Source: Alphaproteobacteria bacterium (lineage in GTDB: Bacteria; Pseudomonadota; Alphaproteobacteria; Rhizobiales; Rhizobiaceae). Taken from it: 64,000 bases of DNA. The notes under the pieces were generated by a model. It had not been told where the DNA came from. It did not search any database and saw nothing but the letters and a program-made list of their open reading frames with translations. Shown piece by piece: positions 17,032-27,915 of the stretch. The stretch's first letter is position 1, and each line of letters begins with the position of its first letter. The DNA lies in NCBI GenBank assembly GCA_018823835.1, contig JAHJHT010000013.1, positions 620,001 through 684,000 of the forward strand. Reading direction: 5' to 3'. Made by a program: the position numbers and the translations under genes.

Positions 17032-17604
17032 TCACGCCGGCTTCCGGAACGGTCGGCTGAGATAGGGGCTTGCGGGCAGGCCGAATCGCCAGGGCGTCTC
17101 GGTGGCGCGGGTCAGGCCGATGCGCGGCCCTACGAGCAGGTCAGCCGGCCGCGCCTTGCCGGGGCTGAAATCGAAGGGGGAGCCGGTCAGCGCGAGGCCG
17201 TCGAAGGAAGCATCGACGCCGAGCGCCTGGCAGAGGCGGCCCGGGCCAGAACAGAGCAGTTTTCGCGACTCGGTGCCGCGGCGAGCGGCCATCCGGTCAA
17301 GGCCTGCGGTCGGCTCTATGGCACGGATCAGGACGGCGCTGCCGGGAAGGCAGACCGCGTTGAGGCACCAATGGATTCCGTAGGAGCGGTAGACATAGGC
17401 GGTGCCCGGTGCTGCGAACATCGAGGCGTTGCGCGGTGTTGGCCCGCGAAAGCTGTGCGAGGCCGGATCGTCCGGCGCATAGGCTTCCGTCTCGACCACG
17501 ATGCCGCCGGCGCCGTGCACGAAAAGCACGGCGCCGACCATGTCTCGGGCGACATCCCCCGCCGGGCGGGCGAAGAAGGCAGTGAGTGCGGGCGTCGTGT
17601 CCAA
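17032..17604 (-). CDS. 3-methyladenine (alkyladenine) DNA glycosylase, AAG/MPG family
   Basis: This 190-residue base-excision-repair glycosylase removes alkylated purines from DNA. The active-site block IVVETEAY contains the catalytic glutamate (Glu38) and is followed by DDPASHSFRG, TPRNASMF, and the AYVYRSYGIHWCLN strand characteristic of the AAG fold. LLCSGPGRLCQALG is the conserved glycine-rich segment later in the domain. Length matches bacterial homologues. It is transcribed opposite to the lactonase operon and lies 7 bp downstream of the small hypothetical gene on the same strand, so the two may be co-transcribed. It starts with ATG at 17604. Confidence 0.92.
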   Translation of the reverse strand: MDTTPALTAFFARPAGDVARDMVGAVLFVHGAGGIVVETEAYAPDDPASHSFRGPTPRNASMFAAPGTAYVYRSYGIHWCLNAVCLPGSAVLIRAIEPTAGLDRMAARRGTESRKLLCSGPGRLCQALGVDASFDGLALTGSPFDFSPGKARPADLLVGPRIGLTRATETPWRFGLPASPYLSRPFRKPA

Positions 17605-17611
17605 GCCCGCC

Positions 17612-17902
17612 TTATTTCACATCGCGATCTGCCTTGCGAGCGCCATGCGGAGTTGCGGCGTCCCTGGAGTGCTCGGCGATTGCCGGACCTGCACCGGCGG
17701 TTTTCATGGAATCGCCCGCCGGCGACGTGCCGGGAGGATTCTGGCCGTCCGAATGGCGGGTCTTCTCAGGCACGTCCGAGGAGGGCTCGGTGAGGCCGTA
17801 GGGCTGCGGCTTTTCGGTCAAGGCGGCATCCTGGTCGGTCTCCTTCGGCCGGTAGTCGGCCTCGAGCTTGCGTGCACCCGTTTCGCGGTGATTGTCGTTC
17901 AT
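17612..17902 (-). CDS. small hydrophilic hypothetical protein
   Basis: This predicted 96-residue protein is highly charged, rich in Glu, Asp, Lys, Pro and Thr, and lacks any membrane segment or cysteine, so it is probably disordered. ATG 17902 has GGAG nine bases upstream on the minus strand; in-frame upstream starts (for example 18043) lack a Shine-Dalgarno and would add low-complexity sequence. It ends 7 bp before the glycosylase start. I do not recognise a family. The reading frame may still be spurious, because GC-rich DNA yields chance frames. Confidence 0.5.
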   Translation of the reverse strand: MNDNHRETGARKLEADYRPKETDQDAALTEKPQPYGLTEPSSDVPEKTRHSDGQNPPGTSPAGDSMKTAGAGPAIAEHSRDAATPHGARKADRDVK

Positions 17903-18198
17903 GGTTGCGGCTCCGGTTTCTTCATCGCCATAATTCCCGGCGCGGGCGGCGGTTCCCGGGCGGCGGCGGAATCCGGCGGCGGTGGCCCTGGCGTTCTGCA
18001 GAAGGAACACAGGAATTCGCGGCTTCCCGTTGAAATCGATCATGAAACCGCGATCGGGGTTTTCTTGGCCCGCGGTTGCCGCTAGGTTTTCGTGGCAACC
18101 GGCCGTTGCGCTCCGGGGGGAGCGGGGGCCAGAGAACGTGGTGCGGACGAAGGCACTTCCAGTCGCGTCCTTGCTTGGGGAAGGGTGGGCCAGCAGCA

Positions 18199-18867
18199 AT
18201 GGGTTTCGCATTCGATCACGCCGGCCTGTGGCGGCGGGGGCGGCAGTTCGCCATGCTCCTCGCCCTGGTCTTTGCGGCGTCTGCCGCCGTGGCCACTGAA
18301 AAGCCGATGCCGCCGACGATACCGGGAAGCCCGCCCAAGGCGCCCGGCATCAGCAACATGCCGTCAACGCCGTCGACGCCGGCTCCGCCATCGCAGGCAA
18401 GGACCTTCCAGCGCTACAGCCACTACGATCTGGCCGCGGGCGACGAGTGGCAAAGCGATGCCTGGGACGCGCCCGGTTGCGAGAACAAGTGCAAGGAAAA
18501 TTCCGCCTGCGCCGGCTTCACCTATGACGGCTGGAACAGGCGCTGCTTTCTCAAGCGAGACCTCGGTGGGATCAGGCTCAACCCGCGTGCCACCAGCGGC
18601 GTCCTGTCTTCGGAGCGGCAGCCGGTCAAGTCGGGCGCGCCGGTGGTGATGAAATACTACAATAACCGGGCCTTTCCCGGCCAGGCGGACCAGTCCCAGG
18701 CCGCGAAGGACCGCGACGGCTGCGAAAGGGCATGCTGGGGCATTGCCTCCTGCATCGGCTTTTCCTTCCACAAGGCGGAACGGCGCTGCGACCTGTTCGA
18801 CAATCCGCAGGAATACGGCAAGCAGTCGGGTGTCTACAGCGGCGCCAAGGAGCAGGACGCCAACTGA
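18199..18867 (+). CDS. secreted protein with two PAN/Apple domains
   Basis: This 222-residue protein has an N-terminal signal peptide (RRGRQF followed by the hydrophobic AMLLALVFAASAAVA), a proline-rich spacer (about 35-70) and two PAN_4-type repeats. Repeat 1 holds DAPGCENKCKENSACAGFTY and CFLKRDLGG; repeat 2 holds DGCERACWGIASCIGFSFH and CDLFD. Each repeat carries the cysteine pattern of disulfide-linked PAN modules, which bind protein or carbohydrate. The product should be periplasmic or secreted. I chose ATG 18199 because the signal peptide starts there; an upstream ATG at 18076 would bury it, and ATG 18253 would remove its basic part. The ligand is unknown. Confidence 0.78.
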   Translation: MGFAFDHAGLWRRGRQFAMLLALVFAASAAVATEKPMPPTIPGSPPKAPGISNMPSTPSTPAPPSQARTFQRYSHYDLAAGDEWQSDAWDAPGCENKCKENSACAGFTYDGWNRRCFLKRDLGGIRLNPRATSGVLSSERQPVKSGAPVVMKYYNNRAFPGQADQSQAAKDRDGCERACWGIASCIGFSFHKAERRCDLFDNPQEYGKQSGVYSGAKEQDAN

Positions 18868-18905
18868 CTGCAGCTTGCCGGGGCGGGCAGGGCCGTTCCC
18901 GTCGC

Positions 18906-19883
18906 CTAGCGGATCTCCTGCAATATGTGGTCGTAGAGCAGGCTCGCTGCGGGCGAGAGCGCGCGGTTGCGTGCGCGGATCAGGCTGTAGGGCTGCACGT
19001 CGATGTCGAAGGCGATGGGCAGGACCTCGATGGCGCCGGCGAGCCCGTCGTCGGCATTGATGAACTTTGCGACGTCGAGGGCGACCGGCGCGATGGTGTC
19101 GGACTGCGCCACCATGACCAGGGTCAGCAACAGCGAGGTGGTGTTGAGGATGCGGTCGGGCAGGGGCACGTGGTGGCTCATGAAATGCGTCTCCATGGTC
19201 CGCCGCAGCAGCGAGCCGCCCGGCTGGAAGATCCAGTCGTATCCGGTCAGTTCCTCGAGCCCCACCGTCCGGCCGTCGGCCAGCGGGTGGCCGCGGCGCA
19301 CGATCAGGCAGGCCTTCTCGATGCCGATGACGCGCGCCTCGAAAAGCCGCGGATTGAGGTCGTCGGGAATGCGCGCGATGATGAAATCGTGACGTGAGGC
19401 CAGCAATTCGCGCGCCAAGACGGCGCTGGTGTCGACCTGCATGCTGATCTCGATGCTCGGAAAGCTCTTGCGGATCCGCTTGATGGCCGGGACGGCAAGG
19501 CCGATCGCCGGCGCGGTGACGGAACCGAGGAAGACGGCGCCGCCGCGGCCGGACTTGAGGTCGGAAATCTCGCGGTCGACCTCGCGCAGCTCGAGCAGCA
19601 TGGCGCGGGCGCGGCGGGCCAGCGTGGTGCCATAGGGCGTCAGTTCGACGCCGCGCGGCAGGCGGTTGCAGATCGGCGCCGAAAGAATGTCCTCCATCTC
19701 GCCGATCATGCGCGAGGCGGCCGGCTGCGAGATGTTGAGGATGTGCGCCGCGGCGCTGATCTGGCTGGTGTCCTGCAGCGCGACGATCATGCGCATGTGG
19801 CTGAGCTTGAGGCCGCTGCGCAGCAGGCTTTCGCCCGACTGTGCCAGCGACTCCGTCATCGAACCCGTCGATCCGTCATTCAT
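18906..19883 (-). CDS. gbpR: LysR-family regulator GbpR (regulator of chvE)
   Basis: This 325-residue LysR-type regulator has a winged helix at about residues 25-90 (TSQISAAAHILNISQPAASR) and an effector domain from about 105 on (VFLGSVTAPAIGLAVPAIKR). It is divergent from chvE, the arrangement of GbpR in Agrobacterium, where GbpR controls chvE expression in response to sugars such as arabinose, galactose and fucose. ATG 19883 is preceded by AGGGGA; TTG at 19904 in the same frame is less likely. It probably binds the inverted repeat between the two genes. The name rests on conserved context and family. Confidence 0.85.
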   Translation of the reverse strand: MNDGSTGSMTESLAQSGESLLRSGLKLSHMRMIVALQDTSQISAAAHILNISQPAASRMIGEMEDILSAPICNRLPRGVELTPYGTTLARRARAMLLELREVDREISDLKSGRGGAVFLGSVTAPAIGLAVPAIKRIRKSFPSIEISMQVDTSAVLARELLASRHDFIIARIPDDLNPRLFEARVIGIEKACLIVRRGHPLADGRTVGLEELTGYDWIFQPGGSLLRRTMETHFMSHHVPLPDRILNTTSLLLTLVMVAQSDTIAPVALDVAKFINADDGLAGAIEVLPIAFDIDVQPYSLIRARNRALSPAASLLYDHILQEIR

Positions 19884-19916
19884 GCTCGATTCCCCTTTCG
19901 GCAAGGCTGGCTGCAG

Positions 19917-19986
19917 TCGATATAACCATAATGCATATCAACCGTCGTGAATTGCATTTGACAGTTATATCGATTGGGTCATAGCT
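19917..19986 (+). promoter_or_regulatory. gbpR-chvE divergent promoter with 10-bp inverted repeat
   Basis: A perfect 10-bp inverted repeat TCGATATAAC (19917-19926) / GTTATATCGA (19964-19973) brackets an AT-rich 37-bp centre that contains further TGCAT half-sites. A consensus -35 TTGACA lies at 19958-19963, directly against the right arm, with an ATAGCT -10 candidate 17 bp downstream (19981-19986) pointing to chvE. LysR proteins usually bind dyads of this kind near the -35 box, so GbpR is the expected ligand. The rest of the 283-bp gap up to chvE shows no gene. Confidence 0.6.
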
Positions 19987-20166
19987 GCCAGTCGTTCGGG
20001 CTCTGTCGCGTTCATTCTTGCGCGGCAGATGGAGGAGCCAAGGCCCGCGACATGTTCTGGGAGGTTCAGCAGAAATCTTCGGTGTTCGCTCGCCTTCGCG
20101 ACAGGTTCGCGCTGCGCTCGACGCCTGTCATTCACCACTAGACCGTCATCACCAAGGGAGAGAAAC

Positions 20167-21237
20167 GTGAAAATAATCAAAGCAATGGTCGGCGCACTGG
20201 CGCTTGGCCTGGCCGCAGTAAGCTATAGTGCGCACGCGCAGGACAAGGGCACGATCGGCATCGCCATGCCGACCAAGTCGTCGCTGCGCTGGATCAGCGA
20301 CGGCGACGCGCTTGTCGCCGCGCTGAAGGAAAAGGGCTACGAGACGGACCTGCAGTTCGCCGAGGACGACATTCCCAACCAGCTCGCGCAGGTGGAAAAC
20401 ATGATCACCAAGGGCTCCAAGGCCCTGATCATCGCCTCGATCGACGGTACCACGCTGTCGGCAGTGCTGCAGCAGGCCGCCGACCAGGGCATCAAGGTCA
20501 TCGCCTATGACCGCCTGATCCGCGACAGCGGCAACGTCGACTACTACACCACCTTCGACAACTTCCAGGTCGGCGTCCTGCAGGCCAACTCGCTGGTCAA
20601 GGGCCTCAAGGAGCGCTTCCCCGACGCCAAGCCGTGGAACGTCGAGCTGTTCGGCGGCTCGCCGGACGACAACAACGCGTTCTTCTTCTACGACGGTGCC
20701 ATGTCGGTGCTGCAGCCGATGATCGACTCCGGCGAGATCGTCATCAAGTCCGGCCAGATGGGCATGGAAAAGGTCGGCACGCTGCGCTGGGACGGCGCCG
20801 TGGCGCAGGCACGCATGGACAACGTCCTGTCGGCCAACTACTCCGACGGCAGTGTCGTGCACGGCGTGCTGGCTCCCTATGACGGGCTGTCGCGCGGCAT
20901 CATCTCGTCGCTGCGTGGCGTCGGCTACGGCTCGGCCGACCAGCCGTGGCCGATCGTGACCGGCCAGGACGCCGAGACCCCCTCGGTCAAGGCGATCATT
21001 GCCGGCGAGCAGTACTCGACCGTGTTCAAGGACACGCGCGAACTGGCCAAGGTCACCGCCAACCTCGTCGACGCGGCGCTTTCGGGCGGCACGCCGGAGA
21101 TCAACGACACCAAGACCTACGACAACGGCGTGAAGGTCGTTCCGTCCTACCTGCTGACCCCGTATGACGTCGACAAGACCAATTACGAGGAACTGGTTGT
21201 GGGATCGGGCTACATCAAGGCCGAAGAACTCCAGTAA
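20167..21237 (+). CDS. chvE: multiple sugar-binding periplasmic protein ChvE
   Basis: This 356-residue periplasmic binding protein has a signal peptide ([20 protein letters not shown], processed after AHA near residue 24) and a type-4 sugar-binding fold. [19 protein letters not shown], then [36 protein letters not shown] and [10 protein letters not shown] agree with ChvE, which binds arabinose, galactose, glucose and related sugars, feeds the GguAB importer, and in Agrobacterium also signals through the VirA sensor. It starts with GTG at 20167 after AAGGGAGA. Divergent gbpR and downstream gguABC confirm identity. No vir genes lie in the window, so only uptake and chemotaxis roles are implied here. 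Confidence 0.95.
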   Translation: MKIIKAMVGALALGLAAVSYSAHAQDKGTIGIAMPTKSSLRWISDGDALVAALKEKGYETDLQFAEDDIPNQLAQVENMITKGSKALIIASIDGTTLSAVLQQAADQGIKVIAYDRLIRDSGNVDYYTTFDNFQVGVLQANSLVKGLKERFPDAKPWNVELFGGSPDDNNAFFFYDGAMSVLQPMIDSGEIVIKSGQMGMEKVGTLRWDGAVAQARMDNVLSANYSDGSVVHGVLAPYDGLSRGIISSLRGVGYGSADQPWPIVTGQDAETPSVKAIIAGEQYSTVFKDTRELAKVTANLVDAALSGGTPEINDTKTYDNGVKVVPSYLLTPYDVDKTNYEELVVGSGYIKAEELQ

Positions 21238-21248
21238 CCGGTGCTTCG

Positions 21249-21278
21249 CGTGGCTCCGCGGCTTGCCGCGGGGCCACG
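21249..21278 (+). terminator. strong hairpin between chvE and gguA
   Basis: A 13-bp stem (21249-21261 pairs with 21266-21278, one G-U pair) with loop CTTG begins 11 bp after the chvE stop. It lacks a U-tract. Like the hairpin at 8744, it probably stabilises the binding-protein mRNA and reduces expression of the ATPase and permease genes relative to chvE. Confidence 0.75.
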
Positions 21279-21329
21279 TCCCGGGTATGCCGGCCGCTGA
21301 CGTCGTTCCCGTCAACCGAAAGTTCGGCG

Positions 21330-22891
<1,562 letters not shown>

Positions 22892-22895
<4 letters not shown>

Positions 22896-24106
22896 GCACC
22901 GAGACCGCGAGGAGCGCGCTCAATCCGGAGCGGGAGACCGCGCAGGCGGCGATCAAGCAGAATTTGCGCGAATACGGGCTCGTCCTCGCCCTGGTCGCCA
23001 TTATGCTGTTCTTCCAGTGGCAGACGGGCGGCGTGCTGTTCAAGCCGGTCAACCTGACCAACCTGGTGCTGCAGAATTCCTACATCATCATCATGGCGCT
23101 CGGCATGCTTCTGGTCATCGTCGGCGGCCATATCGACCTGTCGGTCGGCTCGGTTTCGGGCTTCGTCGGCGCAGTGGCCGCCGTGCTGATGGTCCAGTAC
23201 AAGCTCGACCCGGTGCTGACGACGCTGATCTGCATCGTGGTCGGCGGCCTCATCGGGGCGAGCCAGGGCTACTGGATAGCCTACATGAAGATCCCGTCCT
23301 TCATCGTCACGCTGGCCGGCATGCTTGTCTTCAAGGGACTGGCGCTGTGGCTGCTCGGCGGCCGTTCGGTGGGACCGTTCCCGCCCGAGTTCCAGCTGCT
23401 CAGCGCGGGGTTCATCCCCGATGTCATCGGACCGATGACGATCGGAGACGTGACGCTGCACTCCACGACGCTGCTGATCGGCGTGCTGATCGTGGCCGCG
23501 ATGTTCTATCTCGCGCTGCGCAGCAGGCGCGCACGCGAAAGCCATGGCTATACCGCCGAGCGGTTCGGGCTTTTCGTGGCGAAGAACGCGATCATTGCCG
23601 CGATGGTGCTTTTCCTCATCTACATGATGGCCTCCTACAAAGGGCTGCCCAACGTGCTGATCGTGATGGGCGTGCTGATCGTGCTGTTCGTCTTCGTCAC
23701 CAAGCGCATGACAATCGGACGGCGCATCTATGCGATGGGCGGCAACGTCAAGGCGGCGGCCCTTTCGGGCATCAAGACCGAGCGGCTCACCTTCCTGGTG
23801 TTCATCAACATGGGCATGCTGGCCGCCCTTGCCGGACTGATCTTTGCCGCGCGCCTCAACACGGCGACGCCAAAGGCCGGCCTTGGTTTCGAGCTCGACG
23901 TGATCGCGGCAGTCTTCATCGGCGGCGCCTCGATGGCGGGCGGTGTCGGCCAGGTGGCGGGCGCGGTGATCGGCGCCTTCATCATGGGCGTCATGAACAA
24001 CGGCATGTCGATCATGGGCGTCAACATCGACTGGCAGCAGGTCATCAAGGGCCTGGTGCTGCTCGGTGCCGTGGTGTTCGACGTTTACAACAAGAACAAG
24101 GCCTAG
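22892..24106 (+). CDS. gguB: sugar ABC transporter permease GguB
   Basis: This 404-residue inner-membrane permease of the BPD_transp_2 (XylH/RbsC) class has about ten hydrophobic segments, the signature [20 protein letters not shown] in the first third and a second conserved block [20 protein letters not shown] near the C-terminus. It is longer than RbsC, like XylH and GguB. With GguA and ChvE it forms the monosaccharide importer. The start codon lies inside the gguA stop. A 98-bp gap separates it from gguC. Confidence 0.95.
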
Positions 24107-24204
24107 CGCGACAGGTGCTCCCGGCGCGGCCATAGGGCCGGCTGCCGGGCGAATCCGGGGCGGGATCGCCGCCGGCGCGCGGGCGAGGATGCGAGGAGAA
24201 CAGG

Positions 24205-25197
24205 ATGCTGATTTCGCAGGTTGTCGATGGTTCCGACATGATCCAGGTGGTCGCCCGGACCGACAGCGGCACGCGGGTCGTGAACGGCGCAAAGAGCGTC
24301 TACTCGCTTGCGCTGGAGGCGGCGCGCGCCGGCGTCGGGCTGGTTGAACTGATCGAGCGCAAGGGCTTCGGCAAGACCGTCGATCTCGAGGCCGCATACA
24401 GGCAGGGCCGCCTGATCTCGCCGATCAACCATCCGGACGCGGCGCATCTGCACCTGACCGGCACCGGCCTGACGCACCTCGGCTCGGCCGCGACGCGCGA
24501 CTCGATGCACAAGAAGCTCAGTGCCGACGGTGCGGAGGCGCTGACCGATTCCATGAAGATGTTCCAGATGGGGCTGGAGGGCGGCAAGCCTGCGAACGGC
24601 AAGCCCGGCGTGCAGCCCGAATGGTTCTACAAGGGCAACGGCTTCATGGCGGTTGCGCCCGGCGCACCGCTGATGTCGCCCGATTTCGCGATGGACGCCG
24701 GAGAGGAGCCGGAAATCGCCGGCATCTACGTGATCGGCGACGACGGAACGCCCTTCCGCGTCGGCTTCGCGCTGTCGAACGAGTTTTCCGACCACGTGAC
24801 CGAGCGCGTCAACTACCTCTATCTGGCGCATTCCAAGCTGCGCAACGCCTCGTTCGGGCCCGAAATTCTGGTCGGGGCGCTGCCGGAAGACATTCGCGGC
24901 ACGTCGCGCATCACGCGGGGCGGCGAGACGATGTGGGAGAAGCCGTTCTTGTCGGGCGAAGCCAACATGTCGCATACGATCGCCAATCTCGAGCATCACC
25001 ACTTCAAGTACCCGGTGTTCCGCCAGCCGGGCGACGTGCACATCCACATGTTCGGGACCGCGACACTGTCCTTTGCAGACGGGGTCAAGGCCGAGGAAGG
25101 CGACGTGTTCGAGATCGCCGCGGATCAGTTCGGCCTGCCGCTGAGGAACCCGCTGCGTGCCGAGCCGGCAAAACCGGTCACTGTCCGCGCGCTCTGA
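24205..25197 (+). CDS. gguC: GguC, AraD1-family FAA-fold protein
   Basis: This 330-residue FAA-fold enzyme is encoded downstream of gguB, as in Agrobacterium. The domain landmarks GTGLTHLGSAATR, GLEGGKPANGKPG, ALSNEFSDHVTE and SGEANMSHTIANLEHHHF match the protein at 5569 almost block for block. It probably dehydrates a 2-keto-3-deoxy sugar acid from sugars imported by ChvE-GguAB. The start ATG 24205 follows GAGGAGA. Two paralogues in the same window suggest different sugar-acid specificities or different regulation of one step. The activity is inferred from the family. Confidence 0.88.
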   Translation: MLISQVVDGSDMIQVVARTDSGTRVVNGAKSVYSLALEAARAGVGLVELIERKGFGKTVDLEAAYRQGRLISPINHPDAAHLHLTGTGLTHLGSAATRDSMHKKLSADGAEALTDSMKMFQMGLEGGKPANGKPGVQPEWFYKGNGFMAVAPGAPLMSPDFAMDAGEEPEIAGIYVIGDDGTPFRVGFALSNEFSDHVTERVNYLYLAHSKLRNASFGPEILVGALPEDIRGTSRITRGGETMWEKPFLSGEANMSHTIANLEHHHFKYPVFRQPGDVHIHMFGTATLSFADGVKAEEGDVFEIAADQFGLPLRNPLRAEPAKPVTVRAL

Positions 25198-25304
25198 GCC
25201 TACCGCCCCTGCGGCGTCGCTTTGCCACGCAGTCGTGACTGGAGCGCGAGCGCGGCGGCGGCTATAGGCGGACGCATTCGGGCAACGGCAGGCGAATCCA
25301 GGGC

Positions 25305-26051
25305 ATGGCTATCGATATCGGATATGTGAGCGCGGTCGGCGCGGGAGCCGTCTCATTCCTGTCGCCCTGCGTGCTGCCGCTGGTGCCGCCCTATCTCTGC
25401 TACATGGCCGGCGTGACGGTCGAGGATTTTCGCGCCGACGGCGATGTCGCGGCACGGGCCGGCGCGCGCACGGCGCTGCTCGCCTCTTCGCTTTCCTTCG
25501 TGCTCGGTTTCAGTACCGTCTTCGTGCTGCTTGGCGCGGGGGCCTCGACGATCGGGCATTTCCTGCGGGTCTGGCAGGAGCCGCTGGCGATGGCGGCGGG
25601 CGTCATCATCATCCTGATGGGACTGAACTTTCTCGGCCTGATCAAGATCCCCTTCCTGTCGCGCGAGGCGCGCTTCCAGAGCCAGGGCAAGCCGGCGAGC
25701 GCGGTAGCCGCCTATGTCATGGGGCTGGCCTTCGCATTCGGCTGGACGCCCTGCATCGGCCCAGTGCTCGGGCCGATCCTGACGCTGGCCGGCGGGCGCG
25801 AGACGGTCGGCGAGGGCGCGCTGCTGCTTGCCGCCTATTCGCTCGGCCTCGGTATCCCGTTCCTGATCGCGGCACTGTTTTCGGGTGCCTTCATGCGCTT
25901 CCTGCAGAGGTTCAAGATGCATCTGGGGCGCGTGGAGAAGGTGATCGGCGGGCTGCTGGTGATTGCCGGAATCCTGTTCCTGACCGGCGGCATCCAGTCG
26001 GCTTCCTACTGGCTGCTGGAGACTTTTCCCCTTCTCGGCCGGCTGGGCTGA
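25305..26051 (+). CDS. ccdA: cytochrome c biogenesis protein CcdA
   Basis: This 248-residue polytopic thiol:disulfide transporter of the CcdA/DsbD-gamma family carries reducing equivalents from cytoplasmic thioredoxin to periplasmic partners used in cytochrome c maturation. It has six hydrophobic segments and the paired active cysteines in FLSPCVLPLVPPYL (first segment) and GWTPCIGPVLGP (fourth segment). It stands alone between gguC and a small minus-strand gene that overlaps its last 46 bases. Confidence 0.9.
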   Translation: MAIDIGYVSAVGAGAVSFLSPCVLPLVPPYLCYMAGVTVEDFRADGDVAARAGARTALLASSLSFVLGFSTVFVLLGAGASTIGHFLRVWQEPLAMAAGVIIILMGLNFLGLIKIPFLSREARFQSQGKPASAVAAYVMGLAFAFGWTPCIGPVLGPILTLAGGRETVGEGALLLAAYSLGLGIPFLIAALFSGAFMRFLQRFKMHLGRVEKVIGGLLVIAGILFLTGGIQSASYWLLETFPLLGRLG

Positions 26052-26251
26052 ACGGACGGCTCAGGCCGAGGGCGCCTGGCTTCCGCGACGAATTCCGGCA
26101 GGTTTTCCCTTACCTTTTCGAGCAGCGTTTCGGCTTCGGCTGTCGACTGGACCGCCTCGCAGGCGAGGACCTCGCCATCGTCGATGACGACTGCAAGAAG
26201 CGGCAGGCCCCGGTCTGGCGGTCCGTAGATCGCAAGCCGTGTCGTGGTCAT
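26006..26251 (-). CDS. small conserved-looking hypothetical protein overlapping the ccdA end
   Basis: This 81-residue protein begins MTTTRLAIYGPPDRGLPLLA, which reads as a compact alpha/beta start (LAVVIDDGEVLAC, then a helix TAEAETLLEKVRENLPEFV), and ends in a basic proline-rich tail. ATG 26251 has GGAG at good spacing on the minus strand, which favours a real gene. Its tail overlaps the 3' end of ccdA by 46 bases in the convergent orientation. No family is recognised and no transmembrane segment is present. Confidence 0.65.
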   Translation of the reverse strand: MTTTRLAIYGPPDRGLPLLAVVIDDGEVLACEAVQSTAEAETLLEKVRENLPEFVAEARRPRPEPSVQPSRPRRGKVSSSQ

Positions 26252-26419
26252 GGGCGCTCCTCAGTGCGGTCAAGGGGCCAAATCGCGTGTTGGCATACAG
26301 GCCAGCTGTCGCCTGCTGAGTCGTAGGCTGTATCGCATGGCAGTGTGGCAGGATTGGAGCATGGCAAAGCCGGTGCTAGAACATGCCGCGAATCCAGCCC
26401 GCCGAGACGGAACCCCAGC

Positions 26420-27772
26420 ATGTCGAAACGTTCCTGCCTGTCGATCATCCTCGCCGCCGGCGAGGGTACGCGCATGAAGAGCAGCAAGCCCAAGGTCCTG
26501 CACGAAATTGCCGGCCTGCCAATGGTCGCGCATGTCGTGGCCGCCGCTCGCTCCGCCGGCGGCGGCGATGTCGCGGTGGTGGTCGGACACGGCGCCGATG
26601 CCGTGCGTAACGCCCTGACGCGGCTGTCTCCGGCGCCTGAAACCTTCGTGCAGGCCGAGCGGCTCGGGACCGGGCACGCCGTGCTTGCCGCGCGCGCGGC
26701 AATCGAACGCGGTCATGACGACGTGCTGGTGATGTTCGGCGACACGCCGCTGATCGAGGCCGACGTGCTTTCGGAGGCGCGCGCGCAACTGGCGAAGGGG
26801 GCGGCGGTCGTGGTCGTCGGGTTCCGGCCGGCCAGCCCCGCAGGCTATGGAAGGTTGATCGTCGTCGACGGAAAACTCGTCGCGATCCGCGAGGACAAGG
26901 ATGCTTCCGACGCCGAGAAGCAGATCGGCTTCTGCAATGGCGGGCTGATGGCGATCGCGGGCAAGCATGCGCTCTCGCTGCTCGACAAGGTCGGCAACGC
27001 CAACGCCAAGGGCGAGTACTACCTGACCGACATCGTCGGGATCGCGGCCGAGGCCGGGCTCGACGTCGTGGCAACGGAGGCGAGTGCAGCAAGCGTGCTC
27101 GGCATCAACAACCGCGCCGAACTGGCGGAGGCCGAGGGGATATGGCAGCAGCGGCGGCGGCGCGAAGCGATGCTGTCGGGCGTGACGCTGGTTGCGCCCG
27201 AGACGGTTTATTTCTCGCACGATACCGAGATCGGCCAGGATACGCTGGTCGAGCCGAATGTCTGGTTCGGGCCGGGCGTGAAGGTGGCCGCAGGCGCTAG
27301 AATCCATGCCTTCTGCCACATCGAGGGCGCGTCGATCGCCACGGGCTGCGATGTCGGGCCCTTCGCGCGGCTGCGGCCGGGCGCCGACCTGCACGAGAAG
27401 GCGAAGGTCGGCAATTTCTGCGAGGTGAAGAAGGCGACCGTCGAGAAGGGCGCGAAGGTCAACCACCTGACCTATGTCGGCGACGCGCGGGTGGGGGCAG
27501 GCGCCAACATCGGCGCCGGAACGGTGACCTGCAACTACGACGGCTACTCGAAGTTCTTCACCGATATCGGCGAGGGCGCCTTCGTGGGCTCCAACTCTTC
27601 GCTGGTGGCGCCGGTCTCGATCGGCAACGGTGCCTATGTCGCGTCCGGCAGCGTCATTACCGAAAGCGTACCCGAGGATGCGCTGGCCTTCGGCCGGGCG
27701 CGCCAGAAGACGCTGCCCGGCAAGGGCAAGTCCCTGCGTGAACTCAGGGCCTCCGCCGCCGCGAAAAAGTGA
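26420..27772 (+). CDS. glmU: bifunctional N-acetylglucosamine-1-phosphate uridyltransferase / glucosamine-1-phosphate acetyltransferase
   Basis: This 450-residue cytoplasmic enzyme makes UDP-GlcNAc for peptidoglycan and lipid A. The N-terminal uridyltransferase domain has [11 protein letters not shown] at the start, [10 protein letters not shown] and the metal-site region [11 protein letters not shown]. The C-terminal left-handed beta-helix acetyltransferase domain (about 250-450) has hexapeptide repeats, [20 protein letters not shown], the conserved NYDGYSK and [13 protein letters not shown] 26420 was chosen because family proteins begin at this point. glmS follows 143 bp downstream, the usual rhizobial order. 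Confidence 0.96.
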   Translation: MSKRSCLSIILAAGEGTRMKSSKPKVLHEIAGLPMVAHVVAAARSAGGGDVAVVVGHGADAVRNALTRLSPAPETFVQAERLGTGHAVLAARAAIERGHDDVLVMFGDTPLIEADVLSEARAQLAKGAAVVVVGFRPASPAGYGRLIVVDGKLVAIREDKDASDAEKQIGFCNGGLMAIAGKHALSLLDKVGNANAKGEYYLTDIVGIAAEAGLDVVATEASAASVLGINNRAELAEAEGIWQQRRRREAMLSGVTLVAPETVYFSHDTEIGQDTLVEPNVWFGPGVKVAAGARIHAFCHIEGASIATGCDVGPFARLRPGADLHEKAKVGNFCEVKKATVEKGAKVNHLTYVGDARVGAGANIGAGTVTCNYDGYSKFFTDIGEGAFVGSNSSLVAPVSIGNGAYVASGSVITESVPEDALAFGRARQKTLPGKGKSLRELRASAAAKK

Positions 27773-27915
27773 ACGGTCGCGGTAACCTGATTTCAATCGC
27801 GAAATGCGATGGTTGCGGCTGATACGCAACGAAACGCAAATTGACTTTCGCCGTACTGCAACCGTCCGTAAACAGGCGGTGACCACTCAGGCCGGCGGGA
27901 ATCGGGACAGATATC

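Noticed and set aside
27773..27915. A glmS ribozyme or riboswitch before glmS
   Set aside because: The 143-bp gap shows no ribozyme core, and glmS ribozymes are a Gram-positive feature.
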